Shown here piece by piece: positions 1-11,407 of a DNA stretch of 64,000 bases (the stretch's first letter is position 1; each line of letters starts with the position of its first letter). The notes beneath the pieces were generated by a model. The model searched no databases. It was not told the origin of the DNA and was given only the letters and a program-made list of their open reading frames with translations. The stretch lies in assembly GCF_037890675.1 (NCBI RefSeq), contig NZ_CP149574.1:3324874-3388873 (forward strand), in the 5' to 3' direction. The position numbers and the translations under genes are program-made. Source of the stretch: Methylovirgula sp. 4M-Z18. Its GTDB lineage: Bacteria; Pseudomonadota; Alphaproteobacteria; Rhizobiales; Beijerinckiaceae.

Positions 1-2
1 CC

Positions 3-1202
3 AACGATACGCTTGGCCACGAGATCGGCGATATCTTCATCCGCACGGTTGCCCAGCGCATCTCGGACATTCTGGCCCCCGACACGGTGTTTCGAACGGG
101 CGACGACCAGTTCTGTGCGATCCTGCAGAACGAGCAGTCGCTTCGGGATCTCGACCAAACCGCCGCGGCGATCCTTGTGGCACTTTCGGTACCGGCGCAT
201 TGCGGCGGGCATACTATTGTTCCCAAGGCGACGATTGGAGGCGCTGTCCTGGCACCGCAAGACGCGCAACCGGAGACCGTGCTCCGCAATGCGGGCTTTG
301 CGCTTTATCATGCCAAGGAAGCCGTGCCCGGCGGTTTCGTTCAGTACTGGCCGGGGATCGGGACGCGCATGTCGAACCGGCGCGATTCCATACGCGAGGT
401 GGCGGAGGCCCTTCGCGATTTCCGGATCGATGCATATTATCAGCCCGTTATTCGGCTCGACACCAAAGAAATTGTCGGCTTTGAAGCCTTGAGTCGGATG
501 ACGAATGTCGCGGGGCGAATCATTCCTGCCGCGCTCTTTCAGGAGGCGTTTACGGACGCCAATGTGGCCTGCCAAGTTACCGACCGCATGCTGGCGATTG
601 TCGCGAAGGACATTCGCGCGTGGCTCGATGAGGGGCTTCCAGTCCAATATGTTGGCGTCAACATCACCTCTGCAGACTTATACACTGGGAACCTGCCTGA
701 CAAACTGCGCGCAGCGTTTGATCGGCACCGCGTACCCCTCTCGCATCTCATTATTGAAGTGACGGAGAACGCCTATATTGGTCGTCGCGACCGTGTCGCC
801 ATCGAGGCGATTGCGGATCTTAGGGCGAAGGGTGTGCGTGTCGCACTTGACGACTTTGGCACCGGCTTCGCGTCCTTGACCCACCTTCTCGCAGTTCCCG
901 TCGACACGATAAAGATAGACCAATCGTTTATCCGCGGGCTTGGCCCACGCAGTCCCAGCGCCGCGATCGTCAGAGGCATTAATCAGATCGCGCGCGATCT
1001 CGACATTAAAGTTGTCGCAGAGGGCATCGAAACCCTCGATCAGATCGATGCGCTGCGCCAGATGAAATGCAATCTTGGACAAGGTTTGGTGTTTTCGAAG
1101 GCCGTCTCGCGCGAGACTGCTAGGCAGATGCTCCGGCGCCACGGGCAAGGCGCGGGCGGAAGCCCGTTCCCCTCCGACCCACCTAGGCTCCGAAGCTATT
1201 GA
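3..1202 (+). CDS. GGDEF-EAL cyclic-di-GMP protein, 5' end missing
   Basis: The reading frame is open from the first bases of the window, so the N-terminus lies outside it. The visible part begins inside a GGDEF domain (NDTLGHEIGD) whose signature is degraded to TGDDQF where GGDEF is expected, so cyclase activity is unlikely. A complete EAL domain follows with GFEAL, the ExTE-type segment EVTENAY, DDFGTGF, KIDQSF and EGIET, so the catalytic metal and substrate residues look intact. By family knowledge it would hydrolyse c-di-GMP to pGpG, and the degenerate GGDEF half may act as a GTP or c-di-GMP sensor. Sensor domains upstream cannot be judged. Stop is TGA at 1200-1202, and prmA follows 38 bases later on the same strand. 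Confidence 0.9.
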   Translation, partial: NDTLGHEIGDIFIRTVAQRISDILAPDTVFRTGDDQFCAILQNEQSLRDLDQTAAAILVALSVPAHCGGHTIVPKATIGGAVLAPQDAQPETVLRNAGFALYHAKEAVPGGFVQYWPGIGTRMSNRRDSIREVAEALRDFRIDAYYQPVIRLDTKEIVGFEALSRMTNVAGRIIPAALFQEAFTDANVACQVTDRMLAIVAKDIRAWLDEGLPVQYVGVNITSADLYTGNLPDKLRAAFDRHRVPLSHLIIEVTENAYIGRRDRVAIEAIADLRAKGVRVALDDFGTGFASLTHLLAVPVDTIKIDQSFIRGLGPRSPSAAIVRGINQIARDLDIKVVAEGIETLDQIDALRQMKCNLGQGLVFSKAVSRETARQMLRRHGQGAGGSPFPSDPPRLRSY

Positions 1203-1240
1203 ATTCGTTTGAGATGTGATTCAATGCGTCCAGGACCTAG

Positions 1241-2230
1241 ATGACAGGCCAAGGACCGCATGCTAATTCGACAGCCATGCTCGAAGGTCTGCCCCCCAAC
1301 AATGCCGCCTATGTGATGACGCTCACCTGCGACGAAGCGACGGCACGGGCTGTTGCCGATGCGATCGTCGAAACCTTCGACCCGGCGGAAACCGCCGCCG
1401 CGGCCTTCGAAATCGAGCCCGACAAGGAACGTTGGACCTCGCGCGATTGGCTGGTCGAAGTCTATTTCGGCAACGAGCCCGACGAGGCGATGATCCATGA
1501 CCTCGTCGCGGCCTATGCTGGCGAAGAGGCGGCGAAGCAAATCGTCTTCTCGCGCGTCGCCGAGCGCGACTGGGTCAAGGCTTCGCTCGACGGACTCGAG
1601 CCGGTGCGCGCCGGACGCTTTCTCGTCCACGGCAGCCACGATCGCGGCCGCGCCCGCCCCAACGACCTCGCCCTCGAAATCGAAGCGGCGCTCGCCTTCG
1701 GCACCGGTCACCACGGCACGACACGCGGCTGCTTGCTCATGCTCGATCGCGTGCTGAAACGGCGCCGCCCGCGCCGGGTACTCGATGTCGGCACCGGAAC
1801 CGGCGTCCTGGCAATGGCGGCGGCCAAGGCCCTGCATTGTTTCATCGCCTCAGGCGATATCGACCCGATCTCGGTCGAGGCCACGACCGGTAATGCGCGC
1901 ATGAATGGCGTCGGCCCCTGGGTGAAGCCGGTGGTTGCACGCGGTGTGCAGCATCCGCTGCTGCAGGCGGGCGCGCCTTACGACCTGATCTTCGCCAATA
2001 TTCTCGCCAAGCCCTTGCGGCTGCTCGCGCCCTCCATCGCCGCGCTGGCGAGCGAGGACGGCGAATTGATCCTCTCCGGCTTGCTTGGGCCGGATGTCGC
2101 GGGCGTCCTCACCGCCTACGCGGCGCAAGGCTTACGTCTCGCCCACCGTACCGATCTCGACGGCTGGGCGACGCTGCTGCTGACACGCAAAGGCGCCTCG
2201 CCCCGCCCCGTGCCTGCCGATCTGGCGTAA
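1241..2230 (+). CDS. prmA: Ribosomal protein L11 methyltransferase
   Basis: 329 residues, slightly longer than typical PrmA. The N-terminal half is the substrate-binding region. The C-terminal class I methyltransferase domain carries the PrmA motif FGTGHHGTTRGC, the SAM loop VLDVGTGTGVLAMAA, the acidic DIDPISVE motif and the catalytic-loop sequence FANILAKPL. The enzyme trimethylates ribosomal protein L11 in the cytoplasm. An in-frame ATG at 1277 (MLEGLPP) could be the true start, because homologues usually begin close to the LTCDE strand. pepP follows 44 bases downstream on the same strand, so co-transcription is possible. Confidence 0.92.
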   Translation: MTGQGPHANSTAMLEGLPPNNAAYVMTLTCDEATARAVADAIVETFDPAETAAAAFEIEPDKERWTSRDWLVEVYFGNEPDEAMIHDLVAAYAGEEAAKQIVFSRVAERDWVKASLDGLEPVRAGRFLVHGSHDRGRARPNDLALEIEAALAFGTGHHGTTRGCLLMLDRVLKRRRPRRVLDVGTGTGVLAMAAAKALHCFIASGDIDPISVEATTGNARMNGVGPWVKPVVARGVQHPLLQAGAPYDLIFANILAKPLRLLAPSIAALASEDGELILSGLLGPDVAGVLTAYAAQGLRLAHRTDLDGWATLLLTRKGASPRPVPADLA

Positions 2231-2274
2231 GCAATCCACTGCCGAAAGCAAGGCAGCCCTTCGAAAGGCAATGC

Positions 2275-4089
2275 ATGTTCAAAGCGATCTACCAGTCCTT
2301 CGACGAGACCTCCAATCCCGCCCAAGGCCCGGCGCGGCTTGCCGCCCTGCGCGCCAAACTGAATGAGATGGGGCTCGACGGCTTTCTCGTGCCGCGCTCG
2401 GACGAGCATCAGAATGAATATGTGGCGAAATCCTCCGAGCGCCTCGCGTGGCTGACCGGCTTTACCGGTTCGGCCGGTCTGTGCGTCGTGCTCTCTGACC
2501 GGGCGGCGATCTTTGTCGACGGCCGCTATACCCTGCAGGTACGCGAGCAGGTGGATGTCAAAAGCTTCACGCCGCAGCACCTGATCAACGAGCCGCCGGA
2601 AGCCTGGGTCGAGGCGAATCTGAAAAAGGGCGCGCGGCTCGGCTTCGATCCGTGGCTGCACACCGCTGGAATGGTTAAGCGCTTCGAACAGGCGGCGAAA
2701 GCGGCCGGCGCCGAACTCGTCGCGGTGAGCCACAACCCGATCGACGCGATCTGGCAGGACCGGCCGGCGCCGCCGATCGCCGCCGTGCATCTGCACGCCA
2801 AGCGCCATGCCGGCGAGACCGCGGACAAGAAGATTGCCGCCCTGCAAAAGGCGTTGGGCAAAGCCGATGCGCTGGTGGTCAGCGACCCGCACAGCGTCGC
2901 CTGGGCCTTCAACATGCGCGGCGGCGATGTCGGCCACACGCCGCTGCCGCTGTCCTTCGCGCTGATCCGCAAGGAGGGCAGGCCCTCGCTCTATCTCGAC
3001 GGCCGCAAGCTTTCGAACAGCGTGCGCGCCCATCTCGCGGACAGCGCCGATGTCGCCGATCCCTCCTTGCTGCTCAAGGATCTCGCCGCGCTCGGCAAAG
3101 CGAAAAAAACCGTGCAGTTCGACGCCGCCACCGCCCCTGCCCTGCTCTCGCAAACCTTGGAAGAGGCCGGCGGCAAGGCCGAGATCGGCGCCGATCCATC
3201 CGCCCTCATGAAGGCGCGCAAGAACAGGCACGAGCTTGCCGGCACGCGCGCCGCACATTTACGCGATGCGGCAGCCTATGCCCGCTTCCTTGCCTGGTTC
3301 GCGGAGGAAGCGCCCAAGGGCAAGCAGACGGAAATCTCCGCGGCCGAAGCGCTCGAAACCTTCCGGCGCGACGGCGGCAAGTTGAAGGACGTGTCCTTCC
3401 CCTCCATCTCCGGCGCCGGCCCGAATGCCGCCATTCCGCATTATCGGGTGTCGCGCACATCGAACCGCAAGATCGGCAAGGGCATTTTCCTCATCGATTC
3501 CGGCGCACAATATGAGGATGGCACCACCGACATCACCCGCACTCTCGTCGTCGGCAAGCCGACGGCGGAAATGCGCGACCGCTTCACCCGCGTGCTGAAG
3601 GGCCATATCGCCATCGCGACCAGCGTCTTCCCGAAGGGCACATCCGGCGCGCAGATCGACGCCTTCGCTCGTCAGGCCCTGTGGCAGGCAGGACTCGATT
3701 TCGATCACGGCACCGGCCATGGCGTCGGCTCCTATCTCTCGGTGCATGAAGGGCCGCAGCGCATCGCCAAGACGGGGACGACGCCGCTCGAACCGGGCAT
3801 GATTCTGTCCAACGAGCCCGGCTATTACAAAGCCGGCGCCTGGGGCATCCGTATCGAGAACCTGATCGTCGTGGAAAAGCGCGAGATCAAGGGGGCCGAG
3901 CGTGAGATGTATGGCTTCGAGACGATCAGCTTCTCGCCGATCGAGCGCGCGCTCGTCGACGTCAAACTGCTCACGGCTGAAGAGCGCGCCTGGCTGAACG
4001 CCTATCACGCCGAAGTCAAGAAGCGCGTCGCCCCGCTCGTCGATCCGGCCACGCGCAAGTGGCTGACGGCGGCAACCAAGCCGCTTTGA
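2275..4089 (+). CDS. pepP: Xaa-Pro aminopeptidase (M24B family)
   Basis: 604 residues, the long three-domain form: two creatinase-like N-terminal domains followed by a pita-bread M24 catalytic domain. The metal-site segments are all visible: DSGAQYEDGTTDITR (two Asp), HGTGHGVGS (His), NEPGYY (Glu) and IRIENL (Glu). It releases an N-terminal residue preceding proline and is expected to be a cytosolic di-manganese enzyme. The gene ends 16 bases before the convergent stop of azlD, and no clear terminator was seen between them. Assignment to the family is certain; the exact peptide preference is not. Confidence 0.9.
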   Translation: MFKAIYQSFDETSNPAQGPARLAALRAKLNEMGLDGFLVPRSDEHQNEYVAKSSERLAWLTGFTGSAGLCVVLSDRAAIFVDGRYTLQVREQVDVKSFTPQHLINEPPEAWVEANLKKGARLGFDPWLHTAGMVKRFEQAAKAAGAELVAVSHNPIDAIWQDRPAPPIAAVHLHAKRHAGETADKKIAALQKALGKADALVVSDPHSVAWAFNMRGGDVGHTPLPLSFALIRKEGRPSLYLDGRKLSNSVRAHLADSADVADPSLLLKDLAALGKAKKTVQFDAATAPALLSQTLEEAGGKAEIGADPSALMKARKNRHELAGTRAAHLRDAAAYARFLAWFAEEAPKGKQTEISAAEALETFRRDGGKLKDVSFPSISGAGPNAAIPHYRVSRTSNRKIGKGIFLIDSGAQYEDGTTDITRTLVVGKPTAEMRDRFTRVLKGHIAIATSVFPKGTSGAQIDAFARQALWQAGLDFDHGTGHGVGSYLSVHEGPQRIAKTGTTPLEPGMILSNEPGYYKAGAWGIRIENLIVVEKREIKGAEREMYGFETISFSPIERALVDVKLLTAEERAWLNAYHAEVKKRVAPLVDPATRKWLTAATKPL

Positions 4090-4105
4090 ACGGAGCGTGC
4101 TCCAT

Positions 4106-4405
4106 TCACAACACGAGCCGCAGCAGCACGATCGACGCGACGCCGCTGGCCACGACGCCGAGCAGCGGCAGGCGCGTCGCGGCCAAGATGGTGATGGCGC
4201 TTGCCAAGGTCTCGGCCTTGCCGGTCGCCAGCATAGAGGGCGCGACCACTGCGACCAGCACCACGGGCGGAATGGCATCGAGCGCGGTGGCGAGGCGCGG
4301 CGACAGCTGCAACCGGCCCGCCAGCAACCCGCCGGTGACGCGGGTGAGATAGGTCACGAGGCCCATACACAGGATCGCGACAAAGGTCGTCCAATCGAGG
4401 GTCAT
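4106..4405 (-). CDS. azlD: AzlD-type branched-chain amino acid exporter subunit
   Basis: 99 residues, the usual length for AzlD, with about three hydrophobic helices. It starts with MTLDWTTFVAIL and has the family-typical YLTRVTGG and LDAIPPVVLVA segments. The ATG at 4405 overlaps the azlC stop as ATGA, which indicates translational coupling. AzlC and AzlD form a small inner-membrane exporter known for branched-chain amino acids or their analogues. The substrate here is unproven. Confidence 0.88.
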   Translation of the reverse strand: MTLDWTTFVAILCMGLVTYLTRVTGGLLAGRLQLSPRLATALDAIPPVVLVAVVAPSMLATGKAETLASAITILAATRLPLLGVVASGVASIVLLRLVL

Positions 4406-5100
4406 GCGCTTTCCTCCGGCGCCGTGAGATAGGCGGCCACGATGCCGACGCATGCCCCGCCGGCGATGTGCCACGGCGGTCCGCACAGCACATAGAGCGC
4501 TGCCGAGGCGACGGCCGCACCGACCACCGGAATCGCGGTCGCTCGTCCCTTCCAGAAGCCGGCGATCAGGCCGATGAACAAGGCCGTGAAGGCGAAATCG
4601 GCGCCGATCCGCTTCGGATCGCCGAGCAGCGAGCCGCCGAGCGCACCCAACGTCGAGCACAGCACCCAGTTGAGCCAGAAGACGAGGCCCATGCCGAAAT
4701 AATAACTCGGACGCAGCACGGCACCGGCCGCGCGGCGCTCGGAAAAGGCCCAGGTCTCGTCGACCATGAAAAAGAAACCGAGCGCGCGCAGACGCTGCGG
4801 GAACAACTGCATCTTGCGCACCAGCGACATGCCCATCAGCACGTGACGCAGGTTGATGAGCAGTACCGAGAAAGTGAGCAGCAGCACCGGCGCCGGCTGC
4901 TTCCATAGTTCCAGCGCCGAAAATTGCGCGCCGCCGGCATAAACCAAACTGCTCGTGAGCATCACCTCGACCGGCGATAGGCCCTTCAACGTGGCGAGGG
5001 CACCGTAGAGAAAACCGATCGGTACAGCCGCCACCAGCGCCGGCGCAATATCGCGCACGCCGGCCGTCATTTGCGAAAGAGTGGAATCTTGCGTCGTCAT
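4402..5100 (-). CDS. azlC: AzlC-type branched-chain amino acid exporter subunit
   Basis: An AzlC/YgaZ-family integral membrane protein. Recognisable segments are the pore region YAGGAQFSALELW, LINLRHVLMG and VDETWAF. The frame extends to an ATG at 5112, but the ATG at 5100 (MTTQDSTL) gives a protein closer to family length (232 residues); neither start has a strong ribosome site. It is the large subunit of the AzlCD exporter, with azlD overlapping its stop codon. The AraC-type regulator gene lies immediately upstream on the same strand, 48 bases away from this start, an arrangement seen often with azlCD and suggesting local control of export. Confidence 0.88.
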   Translation of the reverse strand: MTTQDSTLSQMTAGVRDIAPALVAAVPIGFLYGALATLKGLSPVEVMLTSSLVYAGGAQFSALELWKQPAPVLLLTFSVLLINLRHVLMGMSLVRKMQLFPQRLRALGFFFMVDETWAFSERRAAGAVLRPSYYFGMGLVFWLNWVLCSTLGALGGSLLGDPKRIGADFAFTALFIGLIAGFWKGRATAIPVVGAAVASAALYVLCGPPWHIAGGACVGIVAAYLTAPEESA

Positions 5101-5147
5101 GCGCGAGCACATAGGACGGCGCGCGCGGACGGTCTTGTAAATTGTTG

Positions 5148-6005
5148 CTATCCCGCCCGAAACACGCCGGGCGTCACGCCCATGCGCTGCTTGAAGGCGC
5201 GGGTGAAATGGCTTTGGTCAAAGAAACCGCAATCGACCGCAACCTCGGCCAATGGCTCGCCCTTGGCGAGCAGGCCGCGGGCATGGCGAATGCGGCGGTC
5301 AAGCAGCCATTCATGCGGCGTCATGCCGAGATTGGCGCGGAAGGTGCGGATGAGATGGAAGCGCGAGAGGCCGGCGAGTTGGGAAAGCTGGGCCAAATCG
5401 ATCTCGTCGCGAAAATGCACGTCCATATACTCGCGCACCCGCTCGAGAATCGTGCGCTCCTGGCCGGCACGCGGCGGTGAACCCAGCTTGGCGTGGCGCA
5501 GGATCAGAAGGCCATAGGCGGCAATCAGCAATTCGTCCGCCGCGAGCCCATCGCCACCGGTTTCCATACGCTCGTGCGCGGCGCGCAACAAAGCGAAAAT
5601 GTCCGGATCGCGGTAAAGCGGCTGATCGAAGCTCGGGCCGAAAAGCTGCGGCTTGCCGGTCACATCCACCGCGATTTCGCGCATCACGTCCACCGACGGA
5701 TAGGTCATGCGATAGATGAAGCCGATGTCCGCCGCGCCGCCGTCATGCACTTCGCCGGGCGGAATGATCGCCACATCGCCGGCCACCGCATGCACCGTTC
5801 CGCCGCACAGCACATAGGAATTGCAGCCCGCCAGCAGGACGCCGATGACATAGGTCTCGTGGGTATGACGCGGAAAACGCTGGGTGAAGAAGGTCGCGCT
5901 CAAACATTCCAGATTGCCATAGCGCGCCACGCGCCAAAACCGCGTGCGGTCGCGCTGATCATGCTCGCTGAGCGCGTCGATCTCCGATTGCGTGACATTG
6001 TGCAT
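5148..6005 (-). CDS. AraC-family regulator with cupin sensor
   Basis: 285 residues from the ATG at 6005. A longer frame runs to 6080, but it would overlap the end of ligA. The N-terminal half is an AraC-binding cupin (FPRHTHETYVIG, IPPGEVHDG). The C-terminal 100 residues hold two helix-turn-helix motifs (LAQLSQLAGLSRFHLIRTF and AEVAVDCGFFDQSHFTRAFK). Proteins of this layout bind a small ligand and activate a neighbouring operon. With azlC and azlD directly downstream on the same strand, an amino acid-responsive regulator of the exporter is the simplest reading. The ligand is unknown. Confidence 0.88.
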   Translation of the reverse strand: MHNVTQSEIDALSEHDQRDRTRFWRVARYGNLECLSATFFTQRFPRHTHETYVIGVLLAGCNSYVLCGGTVHAVAGDVAIIPPGEVHDGGAADIGFIYRMTYPSVDVMREIAVDVTGKPQLFGPSFDQPLYRDPDIFALLRAAHERMETGGDGLAADELLIAAYGLLILRHAKLGSPPRAGQERTILERVREYMDVHFRDEIDLAQLSQLAGLSRFHLIRTFRANLGMTPHEWLLDRRIRHARGLLAKGEPLAEVAVDCGFFDQSHFTRAFKQRMGVTPGVFRAG

Positions 6006-6055
6006 GAGGCAGATTACCGCGGGGCGTAGGCTGGGTCTTGTAAAAAATTGCTGGG

Positions 6056-8209
<2,154 letters not shown>

Positions 8210-8354
8210 TCACCACGTTCGCGCCATCCTACGTCACGCATTGCAGCCCAGCAATTCACCGCGTGCGCTTCGGCACAGCCCTTTGCGGCGCCCGCATCTA
8301 CCTTCTCTCCATCGCTTCAACGGATTTCAAGCGATCCGAACATAGGAGAGTACC

Positions 8355-8627
8355 ATGACCAACATCTTCAAAAAGACCCTGCTCGTCGGCCTTGCCGCCG
8401 CTTCCCTGGCCACCGGCTTGGCCGCCAGCACGGCGCCCGCATCGGCCTTCCCGATGATGCACCATCATCGCGGCTGGGGTGGCCCCTTGGCTGTCGGCGT
8501 GATCGGCGGTCTGGCCCTCGGCGCGATCGCGGCGTCCCGCGCCGACGATTGCTACCTCGCCCGCCGCGCGGTTTATAACGAAGACGGCGACTTCCTCGGC
8601 TACCGCGCCGTGCGGGTCTGCGACTGA
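8355..8627 (+). CDS. Small exported protein of unknown function
   Basis: 90 residues. A clear Sec signal peptide (FKKTLLVGLAAASLATG, then a likely cleavage after APASA) is followed by a His-rich stretch (MMHHHRGWGG), a glycine/alanine-rich hydrophobic segment, and a C-terminal part with two cysteines (DDCYLARRAV and VRVCD) that may form a disulfide. The ribosome site AGGAGAG at 8343-8349 supports the start. It resembles a common class of small rhizobial periplasmic or envelope proteins. A strong terminator follows. It is the only plus-strand gene between two minus-strand genes. Confidence 0.8.
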   Translation: MTNIFKKTLLVGLAAASLATGLAASTAPASAFPMMHHHRGWGGPLAVGVIGGLALGAIAASRADDCYLARRAVYNEDGDFLGYRAVRVCD

Positions 8628-8679
8628 GTTCAGCCCGGCTTCAACGCCAGGCTGCCTCTCCCCCGTCCTTGAAGCCAAG

Positions 8680-8710
8680 CCCTTCGGTCCTGCCGGAGGG
8701 TTTTCTTTTT
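8680..8710 (+). terminator. Rho-independent terminator after the small exported protein
   Basis: Stem CCCTTCGG / CCGGAGGG (one G-T pair) with a five-base loop at 8680-8700, followed by a T-rich run TTTTCTTTTT. It ends where the stop codon of the convergent dehydrogenase gene begins. Confidence 0.8.
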
Positions 8711-9696
8711 CAGGCGCGCAGCGTCTCGATCAGCGCCGCGTCAACCTCGACGCCCTTCTCCTCGGCTTGCCGCCGCAGGCGATAGCGCCGGTCGCCTGGC
8801 AGGCGCACGCCGTCTTGCGCCAGCATCGCCTGCAACAGCTTTTCCAGCCGCACCGCGAAATCTGGGGCATGCGCCGCTGGATCCAAGACCACAAAAAACT
8901 GGCCGATGTCGAGCGGCGGAGCGTCAGTCACGCCATAGGGTTTGGCGTCGAAGGAAAATTGCGCGCCGGTGAGGACGGCGGCGAAAATCTCCCCCATCAG
9001 TGCGATCGCCGCGCCTTTGGCGCCACCGAAGGGCGCCATCGACCCCTGCAGCGCGGCCTGCGGATCTTGCGTCTCGGCGCCATCAGCATCGAGCGCCCAG
9101 CCGGGCGGCAAGGGTTCGTTGGCGCGCGCCTTCTGCAGCAACGCCACTTTCGTCACGACGCTCGCCGACTGGTCGATCACCAACGGCAACGCCTCGCTGC
9201 GCGGGACCGCGAAGGCCATCGGATTGGTGCCGAACAAGGGCACGCGCCCGCCCCAGGGCGCGATATTCGGTGGTCCATTAGTAAAAGCGAGCGCGACGAG
9301 GCCGTGCGTCGCCAATTCCTCGACGGCATGGCCGAGCACGCCGGCGGAATAGGACCGCGTGATCGTCAAAGAGGCTGTGCCGCAGGCCTTGGCGGCCTCG
9401 ATCAAGGCGGGAAAGCCCACATCCATCGCCGGCTGCGCGAAGCCTTGCGCGGCATCCACATGCACAATTGCGGCGGCGCGCCGCTCGAGCTGCGGCACGG
9501 CAGTGCCGTTCACGCGACCGCTTTTGAGATGGCTGAGAAACACCGGCAAGAAGCCAAGGCCGATGCCGGAAAACCCATCCGCTTCCGCGGCGCGGATCGA
9601 CCGGGCGACCGACGCCGCAATCGCTGTGGATGCACCGGACTTCACCAGAGCATCGCGCGCCATGGTTTCGATTGCATCAAGAGACAGAACCGGCAC
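8710..9696 (-). CDS. Ldh2/malate-lactate dehydrogenase family oxidoreductase
   Basis: 328 residues with the Ldh2 (type 2 malate/L-lactate dehydrogenase) fold: an N-terminal helical region, then the NAD(P)-binding region around GPPNIAPWGGRVPLFGTNPMAFAVP (only the segment GTNPMAFAVP is strongly diagnostic) and the terminal GDRRYRLRRQA motif. Family members reduce 2-oxo acids or cyclic imines. The usual catalytic-His motif D-G-x-x-S-H-G reads DGFSGIG here, so the His is absent and the activity may differ. It lies 26 bases after the recN stop on the same strand and may be read through from recN. Substrate unknown. Confidence 0.8.
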   Translation of the reverse strand: MPVLSLDAIETMARDALVKSGASTAIAASVARSIRAAEADGFSGIGLGFLPVFLSHLKSGRVNGTAVPQLERRAAAIVHVDAAQGFAQPAMDVGFPALIEAAKACGTASLTITRSYSAGVLGHAVEELATHGLVALAFTNGPPNIAPWGGRVPLFGTNPMAFAVPRSEALPLVIDQSASVVTKVALLQKARANEPLPPGWALDADGAETQDPQAALQGSMAPFGGAKGAAIALMGEIFAAVLTGAQFSFDAKPYGVTDAPPLDIGQFFVVLDPAAHAPDFAVRLEKLLQAMLAQDGVRLPGDRRYRLRRQAEEKGVEVDAALIETLRA

Positions 9697-9722
9697 CGTG
9701 CCCCCTCCTCACCTTTTGACGA

Positions 9723-11393
9723 TTATGCCGCGCCTTCGATCAATCGCGCCGCAGCAGCGCGCGCTTCGTTGGTGATCGTGGCGCCGGCGAGCATCCGCGC
9801 GATCTCTTCGCGCCGCGCCTCGTCGTGCAGGGTGGCGACGCTGGTCGCGACCCGCTCGCCCTTCTTGCCGATATCGGCTTTGGCGATCCGCATATGGGCA
9901 TGCGCCTTGGCCGCCACCTGCGGCGCATGGGTGACGGCGAGCACTTGCACGCGTCCGGCGAGCCGAGCCAAGCGCTGCCCGATCGCATCCGCGACCGCGC
10001 CGCCGACGCCTGTGTCTATTTCGTCGAACACCAAAGTCGGCGCCGAGCCGCGATCGGCCAGAACCACTTTCAGCGCCAGCATGAAGCGGGCCAATTCGCC
10101 GCCCGAGGCGACCTTCATCAAGGGCCCCGGCTTCGTGCCCGGATTCGTCTGGACCCAGAACTCGACCCGGTCGATGCCCTCGCGCGTCGGCGCACCGTCG
10201 GAAGCGACCTGCGTCAGGAATTGCGCGCGCTCCAGTTTCAGCGGCGGCAATTCGGCATTCACCGCCTTGTCGATCTGTTTCGCGGCCTTCGCGCGCCCGG
10301 CCGAGAGGGTGCGCGCGGCCTTGTCATAAGCGGCCTGCGACTCGGCAACTTTCTGCGCCAGTTTGACGAGCCGGGCCTCGCCCGCATCGAGCGCCGCGAG
10401 GTCGCCGGCGAATTTCTCGGCCAGCGCCGGCAGCGCTTCGATCGTGACCTGATATTTGCGCGCCGCGCCGCGCAGAGCGAAAAGGCGCTCTTCGGTGCGC
10501 TCCAATTCGCGCGGGTCGAAATCGGCATCGCGCAAGGCCTGTTCGAGGGTCGCCTGCGCATCGTTCAGCGCATCGAGCGCGGCCGAGAGCGCCTTGGCGG
10601 ACGGCTCGATCAAGTGCGGTGCCTGCGTGGCGCGGCGCTCCAGCCGGCGCAAGACCGAAGCAAGATTGGCGAGCGGACCATGATCGCCGGCGATGCTCTC
10701 GAACGCTTCGTTCAATTCGCCCGCGACCTTCTCGGCCTGCATCATCGCCGTGCGGCGGACGGCAAGCTGCTCCTCCTCGCCCGGCTGCGGCGCAAGTTTG
10801 GTCAGCTCCGCATGGGCGTGGCGCAGGAAATCCGCCTCCGCGCGGGCCGCATCGACCCGCGCTTGCTCGGCATCGCGCTCCGCTTCCGCCGCGCGCCAGT
10901 CATCATAAGCGGCGCGCAAGGCCTCGACCTGGGGGATCAGGCCGCCAAATGTATCGACGAGTTCGCGGTGAGTCGCGGGATCGATCAGCGCCCGGTCGTC
11001 GTGCTGGCCATGAATTTCGACGAGCGCCCGGCCGATCTGGCGCAGGCTCTGCGCCGAGAGCGGCTGATCGTTGACGAAGGCGCGGGTGCGACCGTCCGCC
11101 ATCTGCATCCGGCGCAGGATCAGATCGCCGTCGACATCGAGATTTTGCGCCATGGCGAGCTGCCGCGCCGGATGATCCATGGCAAGATCGAACACGGCCG
11201 TGACCTGGCCCTGCGCCTGGCCATGCCGGACCAGAGACCCATCGCCCCGCCCGCCGAGTGCCAGGGCGAACGCATCAAGCAGGATCGATTTGCCGGCGCC
11301 GGTCTCGCCCGTCAGCACCGTCAGGCCCGCGCCGATCTCCAAATCGAGCTTGTCGATCAGGACGATGTCACGGATGGCAAGCTGCGCGAGCAT
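9723..11393 (-). CDS. recN: DNA repair protein RecN
   Basis: 556 residues from the ATG at 11393 (MLAQLAIRDIVLIDKL), the canonical RecN beginning; the longer frame to 11513 runs into bamD. It is an SMC-like ATPase with Walker A GETGAGKS near the N-terminus, long central coiled-coil arms rich in Ala, Glu and Arg, and the C-terminal ABC half with SGGELARFMLAL, the Walker B sequence LVFDEIDTGVGG and VTHAPQVAA. It acts in double-strand break repair. The gene is 14 bases downstream of bamD on the same strand, the conserved alphaproteobacterial arrangement. Confidence 0.95.
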   Translation of the reverse strand: MLAQLAIRDIVLIDKLDLEIGAGLTVLTGETGAGKSILLDAFALALGGRGDGSLVRHGQAQGQVTAVFDLAMDHPARQLAMAQNLDVDGDLILRRMQMADGRTRAFVNDQPLSAQSLRQIGRALVEIHGQHDDRALIDPATHRELVDTFGGLIPQVEALRAAYDDWRAAEAERDAEQARVDAARAEADFLRHAHAELTKLAPQPGEEEQLAVRRTAMMQAEKVAGELNEAFESIAGDHGPLANLASVLRRLERRATQAPHLIEPSAKALSAALDALNDAQATLEQALRDADFDPRELERTEERLFALRGAARKYQVTIEALPALAEKFAGDLAALDAGEARLVKLAQKVAESQAAYDKAARTLSAGRAKAAKQIDKAVNAELPPLKLERAQFLTQVASDGAPTREGIDRVEFWVQTNPGTKPGPLMKVASGGELARFMLALKVVLADRGSAPTLVFDEIDTGVGGAVADAIGQRLARLAGRVQVLAVTHAPQVAAKAHAHMRIAKADIGKKGERVATSVATLHDEARREEIARMLAGATITNEARAAAARLIEGAA

Positions 11394-11407
11394 GGGAAGG
11401 GGGCTAG

